From Corynespora cassiicola (lineage: Eukaryota > Ascomycota > Dothideomycetes > Pleosporales > Corynesporascaceae), in contig JAEUWY010000005.1 of assembly GCA_022059125.1 (NCBI GenBank), forward strand, positions 2,728,001 through 2,792,000: a DNA stretch of 64,000 bases. Reading direction: 5' to 3'. The notes under the pieces are model-generated. The model searched no databases. It saw only the letters and a list, made by a program, of their open reading frames with translations, and was not told the origin of the DNA. This document shows, in pieces, positions 35,601 to 46,989 of this stretch; position 1 is the stretch's first letter, and each line of letters starts with the position of its first letter. The position numbers and the translations under genes are program-made.

Positions 35601-36475
35601 GCGTGACTCCCATTCACGGCGGAGCGTGCAACGTGACCATTGGCATGGGTTGCCAATTCTTCATTGGTCTCGTTGGCAGAGTCAATTATTGAAGGGGATT
35701 GCGAGGCATCTAGGGTCGAAAGGTCTGGGGGTTCGGGCGAGCGCAGCAAAGCAAAGAGGGAGGCAGGGCCCGGTATCTGCTTCGAATACGAGTATATGAC
35801 TGACACGGTATCGAAGACGTTTTGCACGAGGGCCTTGGGGTCCTTTCTCGTCTGGTGACGCTCGTGCACAGCGTCGAGGACCTGGGCAAGCTGGCTCTGG
35901 CCGCCATTGGCTTGCGGCATGGACGCGCTCATGCGCCTTGACAGCTGATGCCGAGGGTCAATGACGGGCACCGCTCTGCGTGCGCGGCCAGGAGGGCTAG
36001 CGTCATGCCGTACCTCGACTCCCACTGCACCTTCTATGTCCAGGGAGTCTGGGGCCACCTTGGGCTGGTGGGGGCAGAGGCCGCGGTGCGGGTAGTCCTG
36101 GCTGGCGAGGAAGTGGGCGAGGGCGGCGGCGGTCAGTCTCGTGGGGGCGCGAAAGGGGCGGGCATTGAGGCGCTTGTTGCAGCTGAGGCAGGTCGGGGTG
36201 GTGCAGTAGGCGCTGGTGCAACCGTACAATATCTGGGACATGTAGCGGCGCACGAGGTACTGGAAACGTTGCTGGCGGTCGATCTGGGCGCACTCGACCA
36301 GCCGGGCGGCGTCGTCGATGTCGACGACATTATGCAGGCGCAGCTCCAGGGGGCCGGCTTGCGGGCGCCGCGGGCGGCGGGAGCTTCTCTCGCGGCTCGA
36401 GCTGGGGGTGGAGGCGGCGGGCGCGGTGGAGGAGCTGGCGGAGGAGTCCAGCACGCGGTTGGAGGGGAGGCTCAT
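32631..36475 (-). CDS. AZUL-HECT E3 ubiquitin ligase (Hul4/UBE3A type)
   Basis: Two exons (36475-33703 and 33655-32631) join as KPDT-G-MFTIDP and give 1265 residues. After a Ser/Thr/Arg-rich N-terminus, residues about 46-137 form an AZUL zinc finger with Cys86, 91, 96 and 134 (ILYGCTSAYCTTPTC ... RGLCPHQ), the N-terminal module of UBE3A-type ligases. A long low-complexity linker follows, then a helical region and the HECT domain in the last 350 residues: VGLDQGGVTYEFFRVVLHE, MLGVLFSLALYNGITLPV and the catalytic Cys1232 in SSTCFGKLMLPEY. The protein passes ubiquitin from an E2 through Cys1232 to substrates. Hul4 is the yeast counterpart (inference from architecture). A Pro-rich insert (residues about 1040-1090) lies inside the HECT N-lobe region. 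Divergent from REI1. Confidence 0.9.
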
Positions 36476-37180
36476 GTCAGGGACGGGCGGCGTGGGGCGG
36501 AGGCTAGAGCGCAGCGTCTACGGGCGCGAGGTGAGGGCGTGGTCGCGCGGCCGGGGGCAGCAGACGGCGGCGCACAGCATGGCGGGGCGCGCTCAGCGGG
36601 GAGGCGTGGGCCGGCACGACGGGGGTCGGGGCAGAGGGAGCAGCGGGGAGAGGGAGGGAGCTGGTGAATTGGGCTGTCTCGTGGCCGGATGGGTCGCTGG
36701 CCGCTGGGTCGCTGTGCCGGGGCGGTAGGGCTGAGGGAAGGGCGCCAGGGTCCTCTGGGGCCTCTTGGCTCGCAGCCCGCCAAACGTCACCGCCGGGCAC
36801 CGTGCGCCAATATTCGCCCCTCCAGCGCGCCTCTCCGACCATCGCGACAGCCTTTTTTTCCTGCTGCCCATTCACCCTGCCGCCCGCGCCAGCCCCAGCG
36901 CGTTCCGCCGAGCCCCATTACGATTCCATCTGTAATCCGACCAGCCCGCCGCTCCTCGCGCGCTGCCAGGCCGCACTTTTGCCGCCCACGACCAAAAAAT
37001 CGGGCGCCAGTCGGGCTTGCCCACAGCGAGAAACCCCACTTACTAATATTTCTATCAATTGCGACCTTCTTCCCCTCTTGCTCGCCAATCACCCTCGCGG
37101 CATTCCTACATCTCCCCTCGCCGCCTTCCTCACGAGGCCCTCCTCTTGTCTGCGACCTCTGACCTACTCCCTCCCGCATC
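36476..37180. promoter_or_regulatory. divergent promoter of the HECT ligase and REI1 genes
   Basis: 705 GC-rich bases between two divergent housekeeping genes, with a C/T-rich stretch before the REI1 start at 37181. No separate gene is supported. Confidence 0.5.
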
Positions 37181-38884
37181 ATGGCGTCGCAAGCTCCCTC
37201 CCACGCCAATGTGCAGGCCACTCATCCCTTCACCTGCAACACCTGCCAGGTCGCATTCCGCTCCGGCGATCTGCAGCGCGCCCACATGCAGACCGACTGG
37301 CAGTAAGTGCGCCTGGAAGCATCCTCATGAATTTTGCTGTGCTCACCATCCCCAGCCGCTACAATCTCAAGCGCCGCGTCGCCTCTCTGCCCCCGCTCTC
37401 GTCCGAAGTCTTCACTGAGAAGGTGCTTGCTAACAAGGCCACCGCGGCCGCCACTGCCGCAAAGGCCTCTTTCGAAAAGTCGTGTGCGCCCTGCGGCAAG
37501 ACGTACTACAGCGACAATGCCTACAATAACCACCTCAACAGCTCCAAGCACAAGGCCAACGCTTTGAAGGCCTCCAAGGGCGCCCACTTGGACGATGGCG
37601 CCTCCGTCTCCGGCTCCGTCATGAGCTCAGCCTTTTCCCTGGGCGACTCGACCGTCGAGTCGACTGCAGAGTCGGACGCCAACGGTGCGGATAAGGACAT
37701 TTCGCAGGTGGTGGACGGCATGAAGAATGCCAACCTGGACGGCGTCAAGGACTCCGACGACAAGAGCTCTGTGGCGTCGTCGACCAAACCCCCGACCGAC
37801 CCGCTGCTGGACTGCCTGTTCTGCAACTACCGTTCGCCCAGTTTCTCGCTTAATTTGAACCACATGAACCGCTTCCACGGCATGTTCATTCCAGACAAGG
37901 AGTATCTGGTGGACCCAGAGGGTCTCATCAAGCACTTGCATGACAAGGTACATGTGAGACACGAGTGCTTGAGGTGTGAAAAGATTGTACATACTGGCAC
38001 CGGCATCCAGACGCACATGCGCGACCGGGGACACTGCATGATTGCTGCCGAGACGGACGAGCAGCTTGTAGAGATTGGCGAGTTTTACGACTTCCGCAGC
38101 TCATATCCTGACGCTGCCGAATTCGAGGCCATGGAGCAAGAGGCAGAGGACTCGGACGACTCCACATCAACTGCTGGAGGGGGCGTCAAGCTGGGTGCTG
38201 CCCGCAAGGTTGTCACCACCACCGAAGACGACGATGCCATGTCGGGAGACGGAGAAGACGAGGGCTGGGAGACGGACAGCACCGTGTCGAGCGTGCCAAC
38301 CGACGAGATCACGGCCGTTCCAATCGACCGCTCCCACCGCTACAGCCACCTTTCCAAGTCACGGCACCACGCTCACGGAGATCCTCGTCCTCACCGGGCT
38401 GCAGATGGCTTCCACTCTCACGCACATGCCACACCAACAGCCGTCTACCACGATGAGTACGAGCTGCACCTTCCTTCGGGCCGCACCGCTGGTCACCGCT
38501 CCCTCAACAAGTACTACCGCCAGAACCTCCGCAACTACCCTGGTGTGGCCGAGCGCATGGAGGCTCGCAACCAGCGGTTGATTGCTGGCGCTTCTGATTC
38601 AGACGGTGATGTCGACATGGACAGCGAGAACCGTGGTCGTGGACGCCAGCTCGTCAGCAGGGCCAACGGTGGCCTTGGCATGATTGGCGTCAGTGACGAG
38701 AAGAAGGCAGAGGTGCGTGCCATTGAGAAGAAGGACCGCCGGCGCGAGCTGCGCGCACGCAACAAGTACCAGGCTGGAAACGAGAAGAGGGGCAACTTCC
38801 AGAAGCACTTTAGGGTAAGTCCAGACTCCAGCAACACTCTTCCCGTCAAATCTGACATCCGCCTAGGACCCTCTCCTTCAGTGA
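37181..38884 (+). CDS. rei1: REI1/ZNF622-like 60S ribosome biogenesis zinc-finger protein
   Basis: Three exons (37181-37302, 37356-38814, 38867-38884) give 532 residues. Four C2H2-type fingers are visible: FTCNTCQVAFRSGDLQRAHM at the N-terminus, CAPCGKTYYSDNAYNNHL, CLFCNYRSPSFSLNLNHM and CLRCEKIVHTGTGIQTHM. The DWHRYNLKRRV sequence across the first intron and the C-terminal HFRDPLLQ (last exon only 18 bases) are hallmarks of REI1. Low-complexity acidic and His-rich linkers separate the domains. REI1 is a cytoplasmic factor that helps recycle the export factor Arx1 and probes the exit tunnel of pre-60S particles. All joins keep frame. Confidence 0.93.
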
Positions 38885-39431
38885 GCAGTTCAATTTCTGC
38901 ATACCTCGCTTTCCTTTGTTCTGGGTCGTGCATCTGGCGTACACTTGGGCTTCATGTGGTAGGGCGGTTCCAGGACCTCTCTAGCTTGGTTTTCTTGGGG
39001 TGGGCGGTTGGTGGGGCGGGACGAGGAATCGGTTACACTATACGACTTCAGACTTGATGGTTATGAGCATGGCAGGCGTTCTTTGCATCATAGAGACTTG
39101 GGTGGACGAGGTTTGAGGCAAGAAAAAAAGGGAGGGCTTCGTCATGGATATAGGCTACGAATCATTGCTATTCATTGATTGCTTTTTGGTGTGGTCCTGT
39201 GGTGCTGCGGTGCCAGAATGAGCAAGTATCTTGGGATATGTTGCTCCATGTTTGCAAAGTTGTTGCTGCGGCCTACATTCCTCGTGTCCCGCACTCCCTT
39301 TTGTTTCTTCATTCTGTTACTTTCAGAACTTCGTATGTATATCGAATAGGTCCATCCAAGAGTCAGAGTCCAATTCATAGCCATCACGTCTTAAATTATT
39401 CGACCACCACCCCAAACCCCAAGTATCCCCA
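38885..39431. other. convergent 3' intergenic region
   Basis: Shared 3' flank of REI1 and the thioesterase gene. No gene or clear repeat. Confidence 0.5.
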
Positions 39432-40418
39432 TCACAACTTAACCTCCCTCCCCCCCTCCCCCACCCTCAAACTCCCCTGCTGCGTCATACACGCCCAACA
39501 CTCTCCCCCCTCCCCCCAAACCTTTGCCTCACTATACGTCCTCCCCCCCTCGCCCACATGCGTAACCACCTCTCTCAACCCCCACTCCCCCAGCCCCGTC
39601 CCCCCCGCCGCTCCAAAAACCCTGAGCGCAAACTCCAAACTAGAGCACGACGCCACATCCCCCAACGTCCTGTGGGCAAACGCCAACGGCGCAAAGCTGA
39701 GGTGCAAATCCATGGCGAAGGCCAGATTCGCCATTGCATCGGCTTCATCTTCCAAGGCACTGTGGGCGCGGATCCACTCTGCGGACGAGCGCTGCGTGTA
39801 CGGCAGGTTGTCCTGTGTGGAGGGGAGGTGGGGTGCGGCGCCGTATAGCGTTTGTGCGAAGATGCCTTCGGGACAGGGCCGAGTTTCGAAGAGCTGGTCG
39901 CACAGCGCCATCGCGTCTTCTAGGTACTGCACCGTCTCGACGTCGACGTTGCCGGTGGCGGCGAGGGCGCGGAATTGTTCTGAGCGCGGGGGCAGAGTGC
40001 GCCAGTGCGTGTAGCTCTTCGTTGGGGGCGCAGAGTAGTTCAATAGCCCGGTATCCGCGGTTTGGAAGTCTGCGAGGGCGACGAGGCAGGGGCGCTCCGA
40101 GCCGTCGGGCTGCGTCTGGGTCAGGAGTATGTGGCGGGTTGCAAAAGTGCGGGTTTGACGGATGGGGGTGATGGACGCTTTTAGGGTGCGGCCTGAGTGG
40201 GCGGGGCCGAGGAAGTGGCCTAAGAGCGAGTAGAGGTGGTAGCCTGGGGGTACGGTTTTGTAGGCTGCTTTTGTGGCGATGGCGATGGTGGAGCCGCCGA
40301 AGGCGGTGGGGGTGGTGCTGCCCATTTTAGGAGGGGGGTGGAGGGTTTCGAAAGTATTTGGGGAGAGCTCATTTAAGGCTGTTATTTCCGAGAAGTTTTC
40401 TGGGCGTTTTGGGGGCAT
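39432..40418 (-). CDS. acyl-CoA thioesterase, double hot-dog (TesB-like)
   Basis: A single-exon reading of 328 residues starting MPPKRPENFSEITALNEL; the frame is open upstream to 40574, but that extension is not family-like. Double hot-dog thioesterase features are TAFGGSTIAIATKAAYKTVPPGYHLYSLLGHFLGPA in the first fold (20-residue core GGSTIAIATKAAYKTV) and RHILLTQ, then in the second fold AMANLAFAMDLHLSFAPL and SCSSLEFALRVFG, which holds the usual helix Asp and Ser/Thr. The C-terminus ends VWGEGGECWACMTQQGSL with the Gln expected of the catalytic triad. It should hydrolyse fatty acyl-CoA to free acid and CoA. No clear peroxisomal tripeptide at the end (VKL is a weak PTS1 variant). Confidence 0.85.
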   Translation of the reverse strand: MPPKRPENFSEITALNELSPNTFETLHPPPKMGSTTPTAFGGSTIAIATKAAYKTVPPGYHLYSLLGHFLGPAHSGRTLKASITPIRQTRTFATRHILLTQTQPDGSERPCLVALADFQTADTGLLNYSAPPTKSYTHWRTLPPRSEQFRALAATGNVDVETVQYLEDAMALCDQLFETRPCPEGIFAQTLYGAAPHLPSTQDNLPYTQRSSAEWIRAHSALEDEADAMANLAFAMDLHLSFAPLAFAHRTLGDVASCSSLEFALRVFGAAGGTGLGEWGLREVVTHVGEGGRTYSEAKVWGEGGECWACMTQQGSLRVGEGGREVKL

Positions 40419-41204
40419 GTTTGGTTTTGGGGACAGTGTATGAAATGGGTATGATTGAGCTTTGGACTGATTGGAAAAAGCGGAGTCTATGGAGGATATA
40501 ACCGACTTATCTGATGGGTAGTGCTTGTGGATACTTATCAATTTGTAGTCCATAAGCACTATTCGTAGGGCCATGCTAAGACTTTACACGATATGCGGCC
40601 TGCCTAAACCGTTGGAAGCACTACTAATCATTGTGGACCATGTACCGAGGCAGACTTCCCCATCTTTCATCTTCCGAGAAAAGGACCACAAAATCACATT
40701 GAGTTTCTGAGCATCTCTCTCGCGACCAATCGAAGTCAGACCTGAGCAGTTTTCTGGGGATGATAGTTGCTTCGGCACCGCGGTCGGTAGAAAGGAGCCG
40801 TCGGTGCAATAATCTGCAAATGTAGGCCAAGACTTGGCTCGATTAGTGCCTGATCCCCACCCATTACATACCGAAGAACTCTGGCTGGGAAGAAGTTTAT
40901 TCTCACGACACCTGAATAGGGACATAAGAAATGTGGAGTGGTAGTTAAGTTCCTCCGCTTCGCCGGCATTTTCGCTTCTCGCGCTCCGAGCAGAGGCTAC
41001 CCTTGTCTATAATAGTCCGATGTTAGGATTCAAGGTTGAGAAAATGAGGAGGGCAGATGCCAAAGCAAAGCAAAGGCTCAAGAAATCGAGATGCGGAGGA
41101 CGGAAGCTGGCCTGTTCATGATTTCTCGGCAGATGCTTCTGTTCTTCCGCATCTCAAGAAATCCCAAGACGCACTACGCGGGATGCCCATCCTTTGCCTC
41201 GGAA
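40419..41204. other. intergenic, nothing recognised
   Basis: 786 bases between the thioesterase start and the stop of the phosphoglycerate-mutase-family gene. Short ORFs only. Confidence 0.5.
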
Positions 41205-42106
41205 TTAGCGGCGTTTGCCGAAGCATTGCCTGAATATCTTGGCCAGGATACTTTCCGAGGCAGGATTTGGCCGTGCAGCTGGTTCTATGGCGGAATTGTC
41301 TGGAGTAGAGAGTATGATGTAACCTTCAGTATCCCATTGCCTCTCAGCCTGTTCTTGTAGGTTGCGCTGTTCCTCGGATGAGGGCAAGGTGGATCGAGGT
41401 TCGCGAAGAACAAGATCTGAATATACTTCCACAATTGACGCGTTAGCATTGGCCTTCTCTGTTGAAGTGTCAAAGTGGTAAGTCCGGAGTTCGCAGTTTG
41501 ACCAGCCTGTCCCTGCATATCGTTAGCATGAAAAGGAACCACAAGTGTAGAGCAAAACTCACCACACCCTGCCATCGCTTGGTACCAATCTTCTGTTAGG
41601 TAATGCAAGAGAGCACCATGGGTGACCACGGCAATTTCTGCCTTGTCCTGTTGTCGCAAGAAATGGCGCGCCTTTTTGCACCTCTCGGAGAGGTGGCGGC
41701 TATGTGGTGAAAAGGGACCTGTGGTCTTCTCAATCCAGTTCTCGCCGACAAAGGAAAAGTCAACGGGCTTATCTTTGTAAAGATCCAGGAGCTGCTCAAT
41801 TGGGGAGCCCACGTCACACGGCAACAACGATGTCTCCTGCAGTTCTGGCAGGGCTATGATCTTGAGGCCAGGCTTTTCTTTCAGCAATTTCTGGAAGATG
41901 CAGAGGGCAGTGTTGAGCGTACGCTGGAGAGGGGAGGCGAAGATGTAGTCGATAGACTTCATTCGGGCTTCTCCGATTTCTCTCGCAAGCTCGGCGCACT
42001 GGACCTCGCCATGTGCTGTGAGTAAGGGATCGCGGATGTTTTGATTTTCCTGGCTGAGGTTGTGGTGGCCCTCGGCGTGGCGGATGAAATGGAGACGTGG
42101 CGGCAT
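41205..42106 (-). CDS. histidine phosphatase (phosphoglycerate mutase family)
   Basis: Two exons (42106-41563 and 41512-41205) give 283 residues. The N-terminus carries the phospho-accepting histidine in LHFIRHAEGHHN. Then come DPLLTAHGEVQC, FASPLQRTLNTA (second Arg), the proton donor region LQETSLLPCD and the second histidine in VVTHGALLHYL. Splicing rebuilds CGTGWSNCELRTYHF, which is conserved among fungal members of this branch; without the intron the tail is unrelated sequence. These are soluble phosphatases of sugar phosphates or unknown metabolites, not glycolytic mutases. A C-terminal acidic, Gln-rich tail follows the fold. Confidence 0.88.
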
Positions 42107-44524
42107 TTGGAAGGAAGGATCGGTCGGGTTGCTGTGGTGTTGAAGGATATCGGTGGGGGTAGAGATTGGGGCGTCTTTGAGTCAGGAAAGGAGGGGTAGC
42201 TGCAGTAGACAAGCGATATCAAGCAAAGTATATTTACCGGTGCCTAGTGACGTGGAAGGTGACGATACACCGAGTGATGAGGTCGTCATGGAAATGGTGG
42301 GCACCTACCTAGGTAGGTACCCACCTGGTTCGCAACTGCCTCTTGCGAGAACACGTGCCTGCTGTGTGGTCAACAACGACAGCTATCATCTACTACACCT
42401 TGAAGAAGTCGGCCGCAGGATGGTCGCCATTCAATCAACCGTCCATACATTCTACCAAGCCATTGTAAGAGATATCCCGAGCAAGATCTTGATCGCTAAC
42501 AATCATGAAAAAAAAAGAAGCCGACCTATCAAACGGTTATTATTCTCTCCTGGGACTAACCACGACTCGACTCGGCGATACCAATGACAGCCGCTTCATT
42601 CTTCTGCTGACTAGGACGGCATCCTAGTTTAAAATGTCGATGTGGGGGTTTTTGCGCGCTTGCCTCCCGTGCAGTCGTTCGGGAGTGGAGCAGCAGGTCG
42701 GCTCGCCCATGAATAAATCAAAACATGATAGTCGGAGCTCTGACGGCCGATCCGGATCCGGCACGCACTTCATCACATGCCGAAAATGCACAGGGGCATT
42801 CGTAAGTGATGCGCTGGCGTTGATGCTAGATGGCAGCGAGGGGCCGTGTCGAAATGGCCGTGTCAGCGGTAGATGATGCTCGAGAAACACGTAGTCGCCC
42901 AGTTGGCCGAGTTGGCCGGAACGACTTGGTATGCTTTGTTTTCAAGAAAAAAAAGGCGCGCTACACGAGTTGCGTCAGTATGCATCGTGGAACGATAGCA
43001 GAAGCAACAGCGCGAACTCTTCCAAGGACTGACTGGCAATAGTTTTTGAAACTTCGTCGTCGGTGCATGGTTCCCTTGTGTTGTTGTTGTGCTGTGTGTG
43101 CAACTCCTAAGCGTGAGAAGGAATACCAATGTCCGTCGGGCATCTAACGCGATTCATCAATCAACCCCATACGACATACGAATATATACGGGCGCACGCG
43201 CCGACCCGGAAGCACGTTTCCAGCCGCCTCGCACAATCAATCCAGCATTTGCCATTATGCTCATCGATTTCCATGTCAGCATCCATCGAGCTGCCAACCA
43301 CCAGCACGCAGCCACACCCCGCTACACCCAGCCACGAATAAGCAAACATCAACTACACGTAGCAAGGGCAGGGCGGGGTGCGGCGGTGTAGGGCCATGCA
43401 ACGGAAGACGGATCAAGGTCGTGCCGCAAAGCTGCTAGCACGCCGTATCACCATCGTAAACTGATGGTGAGGGGCGATGCCAATCCAACTCTCTCCATTG
43501 CGCCACGCCCTACTCCACATGGTCCTTTGCTGACAGCCTTTGAGCTTCGCCGTCTGGCACAGCGCTTGGCCAGATGACACTCTAGTCACGGCTGGAATCA
43601 CGGGTGATTGAAGCCAACATTGGTCGGCCCCAGCTCAGCGTCATCTTGCTTGTCCCCGGAACTCTCGGATCGACGTGGGTCGCCCTACGACGTCGCCGCC
43701 TTTCCCGGGTGGCTGTTGGTCGTTGCCGGGTAGCTGGCCCAGCTCGCAAAAGTCTAGTGTACGGTGCCACAGCGCGCGCCGCCGACGATACGTAGGAGCG
43801 CGAAAATTCGAGAACAGGAACGATGGCTACGGCGATTTACGCGCAGATCAGCCACGCAGGGCCACCCATGTTCGTTCCCGGTTGGGCAAACGACCAGGAC
43901 ACGGGCCTTGGTTCTGTCAAGCCGTCGCTAGTCCAACCACCGCTGGCACAGTTCAAGTCCGTCTACAAGGAGCAGCACGATGCACAGCAACGGCGCTGTG
44001 CGCAGTCATTACAACAGCATTGCTATTTTTGCCCCTTGCATACCGAGTGGCCGGGCATTCACTTTGTCAACCCTCGCCTCCTGCAGCCAAGCTGACTCCA
44101 ACTCCTTCCACCCTGCGCCAGACCGAGAGCAGCCTGATGTTACGAGCTTCATTTTGATTTCGCTAACAAAACCCCGCTGAGCAATGTGAGATTTGACGGC
44201 TCAAAGGGGCAATTTCCGTGCCTAGCGCACACGACAGCAAAAGAACGGCGGTTGCTTCGTCCCAAAGCGGGTTAAAAATAAATGGGGATCACCAGTAATC
44301 GTCAGGGACCCAGCCACACCAAGCCCGCTCTTCCGATGAGGTCAGAGTGCCGGGATCGCATTGTTGAAACACAGCCGCATGCTGGCCATTCCGTCGTCCT
44401 CCGTCCGCGGTCAAGCTCTCACATCATTTAATCTTCTCTGTGCCCCATCCTCACGCCCATTCACTGCTCGATATTTTTCTACAGATTGTACTGCACTCCC
44501 ACCGATATTTCCCATTACTAGAGC
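42107..44524. other. 2.4 kb intergenic region upstream of phospholipase B
   Basis: No motif-bearing ORF. A perfect 16-base palindrome ACCTACCTAGGTAGGT lies at 42303-42318. ORFs such as 43675-44157 (+) overlap others and look random. The last part should be the phospholipase B promoter. Confidence 0.45.
42303..42318. repeat. perfect palindrome ACCTACCTAGGTAGGT
   Basis: Sixteen bases identical to their reverse complement, without a loop. It lies 200 bases upstream of the phosphatase gene start. The half-site also occurs at 27761-27770 and 27872-27881. A binding site or a relic of ACCT repeats is possible. Confidence 0.85.
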
Positions 44525-46599
44525 ATGAAAAGCCTTTCCCAACTCCTGACGGCCTCGGCGTTGTCATGTCTCGCCAGCGGTAAGCGCACTCCATCCCTCG
44601 GTGTGGCTCACACGACCCCGTGCTCACACATTCGCAGCCTCTGCCCTCGCCCCACGAGAGGCTGAAGTGGATGTCTGGAAAAGGGCAACACAGCAAGCAC
44701 CCAATGGATATGCGCCTGCGCAGGTCGACTGCCCCAGCACCCGCCCGAGCGTGCGCATAGCATCCGACATTTCGGACGAGGAGAGGTCATGGCTAGAGAA
44801 GAGGAGGCCCAACACTGTCCAGCCCATGCGCGAGCTCCTAGGCCGACTGAACATCCAAGGTTTCGATGCAGACCAGTACATTAGCAACCACCAGGACAAC
44901 GCGACTGCGCTCCCAAACATTGCCATCGCCTTCTCAGGGGGAGGATACCGTGCATTGACCAATGGTGCCGGCGCCCTGTCTGCATTCGATAGCCGAACCC
45001 CCGGGTCTACGGGCGCCAACCAGCTTGGTGGGCTACTGCAGTCGGCGACGTACATTGCCGGACTGTCTGGCGGCGCCTGGCTAGTGGGCAGCATCTACGT
45101 CAACAACTTCACCACAGTCACCAACATTATCAGCCAAAATGACGATGGCGATGTGTGGGATTTCGAGCAGTCGATTCTTGAGGGTAGGTGATGCGATCAA
45201 CTCCCTGCAACTGCTTCTCTAATAATGCACAGGTCCCAAGGAAGGCGGTATCCAGATTCTCAACACGGTCGATTACTACAGGAACCTTTACGACACCGTC
45301 GAATCGAAAGAGAACGCTCCTGGAAACTTCAATGTCTCACTGACTGACTACTGGGGACGTGCTCTGTCTTTCCAGTTGGTTAATGCCACCGACGGAGGCC
45401 CCGGCTTTACCTTTTCTTCTATCCAGGATGATGCCGACTTTCAGAATGGAAATGCGCCTTTCCCGCTTATTGTTGCCGACGAGCGTGCCCCTGGAGAAAC
45501 CATTCTTTCTTTGAACGCGACCAACATCGAGTTCAACCCCTTCGAGATGGGCAGCTTCGATCCCACTCTGTTTGGCTTTGTGCCCCTCAAGTACCTGGGT
45601 TCCAACTTCTCTGCAGGTCAGCTTCCTGATGGCCAAGGCTGCGTTGCTGGCTTTGACAACGCGGGCTTCATCATGGGCACTTCGTCATCCCTATTCAACC
45701 AGGCCATTCTCCAGCTGGACACCACTGATGGCGTCCCCGATATTGTCAAGGGCGCATTGAGGAGCATTCTGGGTGCAATCGGTGATGATAGCAACGACAT
45801 TGCCGACTACACCCCTAACCCCTTTTACCACTTCAACAACGACTCGAACCCAAGCGCCAACAATGAGCGCCTAACTCTTGTTGATGGTGGTTTGGACATG
45901 CAGAATATTCCCTTTAACCCGCTCATCCAGCCTGTCCGTGAGGTCGACGTCATCTTCGCCATCGATTCGTCCGCCGATACTGTGGAGCCACAAATCGTGG
46001 ATTCTGCCCTCAACTGGCCCAACGGCACGTCCATTGTCGCTACTTTCGAACGATCCAGGAACGAGACTCAAATGAACGGCACTGCTTTTCCCTACATTCC
46101 CGATCAAAACACCATTGTGAACCTCGGCCTCAACAACCGCCCCACTTTCTTCGGCTGCAACTCGAGCAACCTGACGTCCGAAGGAATGGCGCCACTTGTT
46201 GTCTACATTCCCAACACGCCTTATGTGTTCAACTCCAACCAGTCAACCTTCAAGATGGACTACACTGATGAAGAGCGCAACGCCATGATTTTGAACGGTT
46301 ACAACGTTGCTACTATGGGTAACGCTACTCGCGGTGGTTACGAAGATTGGCCTACTTGTGTCGGCTGTGCCATCCTGTCCAGGAGTTTGGAGCGTAACGG
46401 CGAGGAGATTCCTCAGGCCTGCCAACAGTGCTTCACCAAGTACTGCTGGAATGGCACTCTGGCGTCGCAAACGCCCCAGCCCTACCGCCCCGAAATGATC
46501 CTGCAGCAAGTCGACATTGATAGCGGCGTGGGCAAGTTCATTCCGAACGTGCTAGGTCTTGCGCTAGCAGCAGTAGTGTCTGGATATCTCATGTTGTGA
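44525..46599 (+). CDS. plb: secreted/GPI-type phospholipase B (lysophospholipase)
   Basis: Three exons (44525-44579, 44638-45183, 45233-46599) give 655 residues. A signal peptide (MKSLSQLLTASALSCLAS) spans the first intron. The cPLA2-type catalytic core is present: oxyanion loop SGGGYRAL, nucleophile motif GLSGGAW (Ser) and the catalytic Asp in LVDGGLD. About ten or more N-x-S/T sites and many paired cysteines (CVGCAIL, ACQQCFTKYC) suit an extracellular glycoprotein. The C-terminus is a hydrophobic VLGLALAAVVSGYLML after a GVGKF small-residue stretch, the pattern of a GPI-anchor signal. The enzyme removes acyl chains from phospholipids and lysophospholipids at the cell surface or wall. All active-site parts are intact. 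Confidence 0.93.
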
Positions 46600-46989
46600 T
46601 GACCGAGCCGGAGTTGGCTGCGTTTGATTATGTTTCTTGTTTCGATACCCTCCTTTTCCGTGTTGGTTTGGTGAACCTGGGAATCCACGATTAGCGATTT
46701 ATACGGCCGAAAATAATAGGTAGAATACAGTTTACTATGATCTAGATGTCCTCACTAGATCTAAAAACCCAAAGCTGCTCTGAATGAATGAATCTTGATT
46801 ACGGCCTTGAAATTCCTCTGTCCAATCACGCGTGATGCAATCAGATGGGGCTGACTAAAGCACGAGCCCTTCCGAACCTGCATCGCCCGTTCCGAGATCT
46901 CTCTCCACCGAGCCTCATTGCCCCTCCAAAAAGTTCTGCCCCGCCATACATCCTATTGCCGAAAAAAAAAATTCCCTGCAACAACCACT
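46600..46989. other. short intergenic region between PLB and DPH2
   Basis: 390 bases with the 3' flank of the phospholipase gene and the promoter of DPH2, both on the plus strand. No other feature seen. Confidence 0.5.

Noticed and set aside
41285..41562. Unspliced C-terminal tail of the phosphatase ORF
   Set aside because: Read-through of an intron; splicing at 41562/41513 restores the conserved GTGWSNCELRTYHF sequence.
43675..44157. 160-codon ORF upstream of phospholipase B
   Set aside because: Overlaps other ORFs, lacks motifs, and sits where the promoter is expected.
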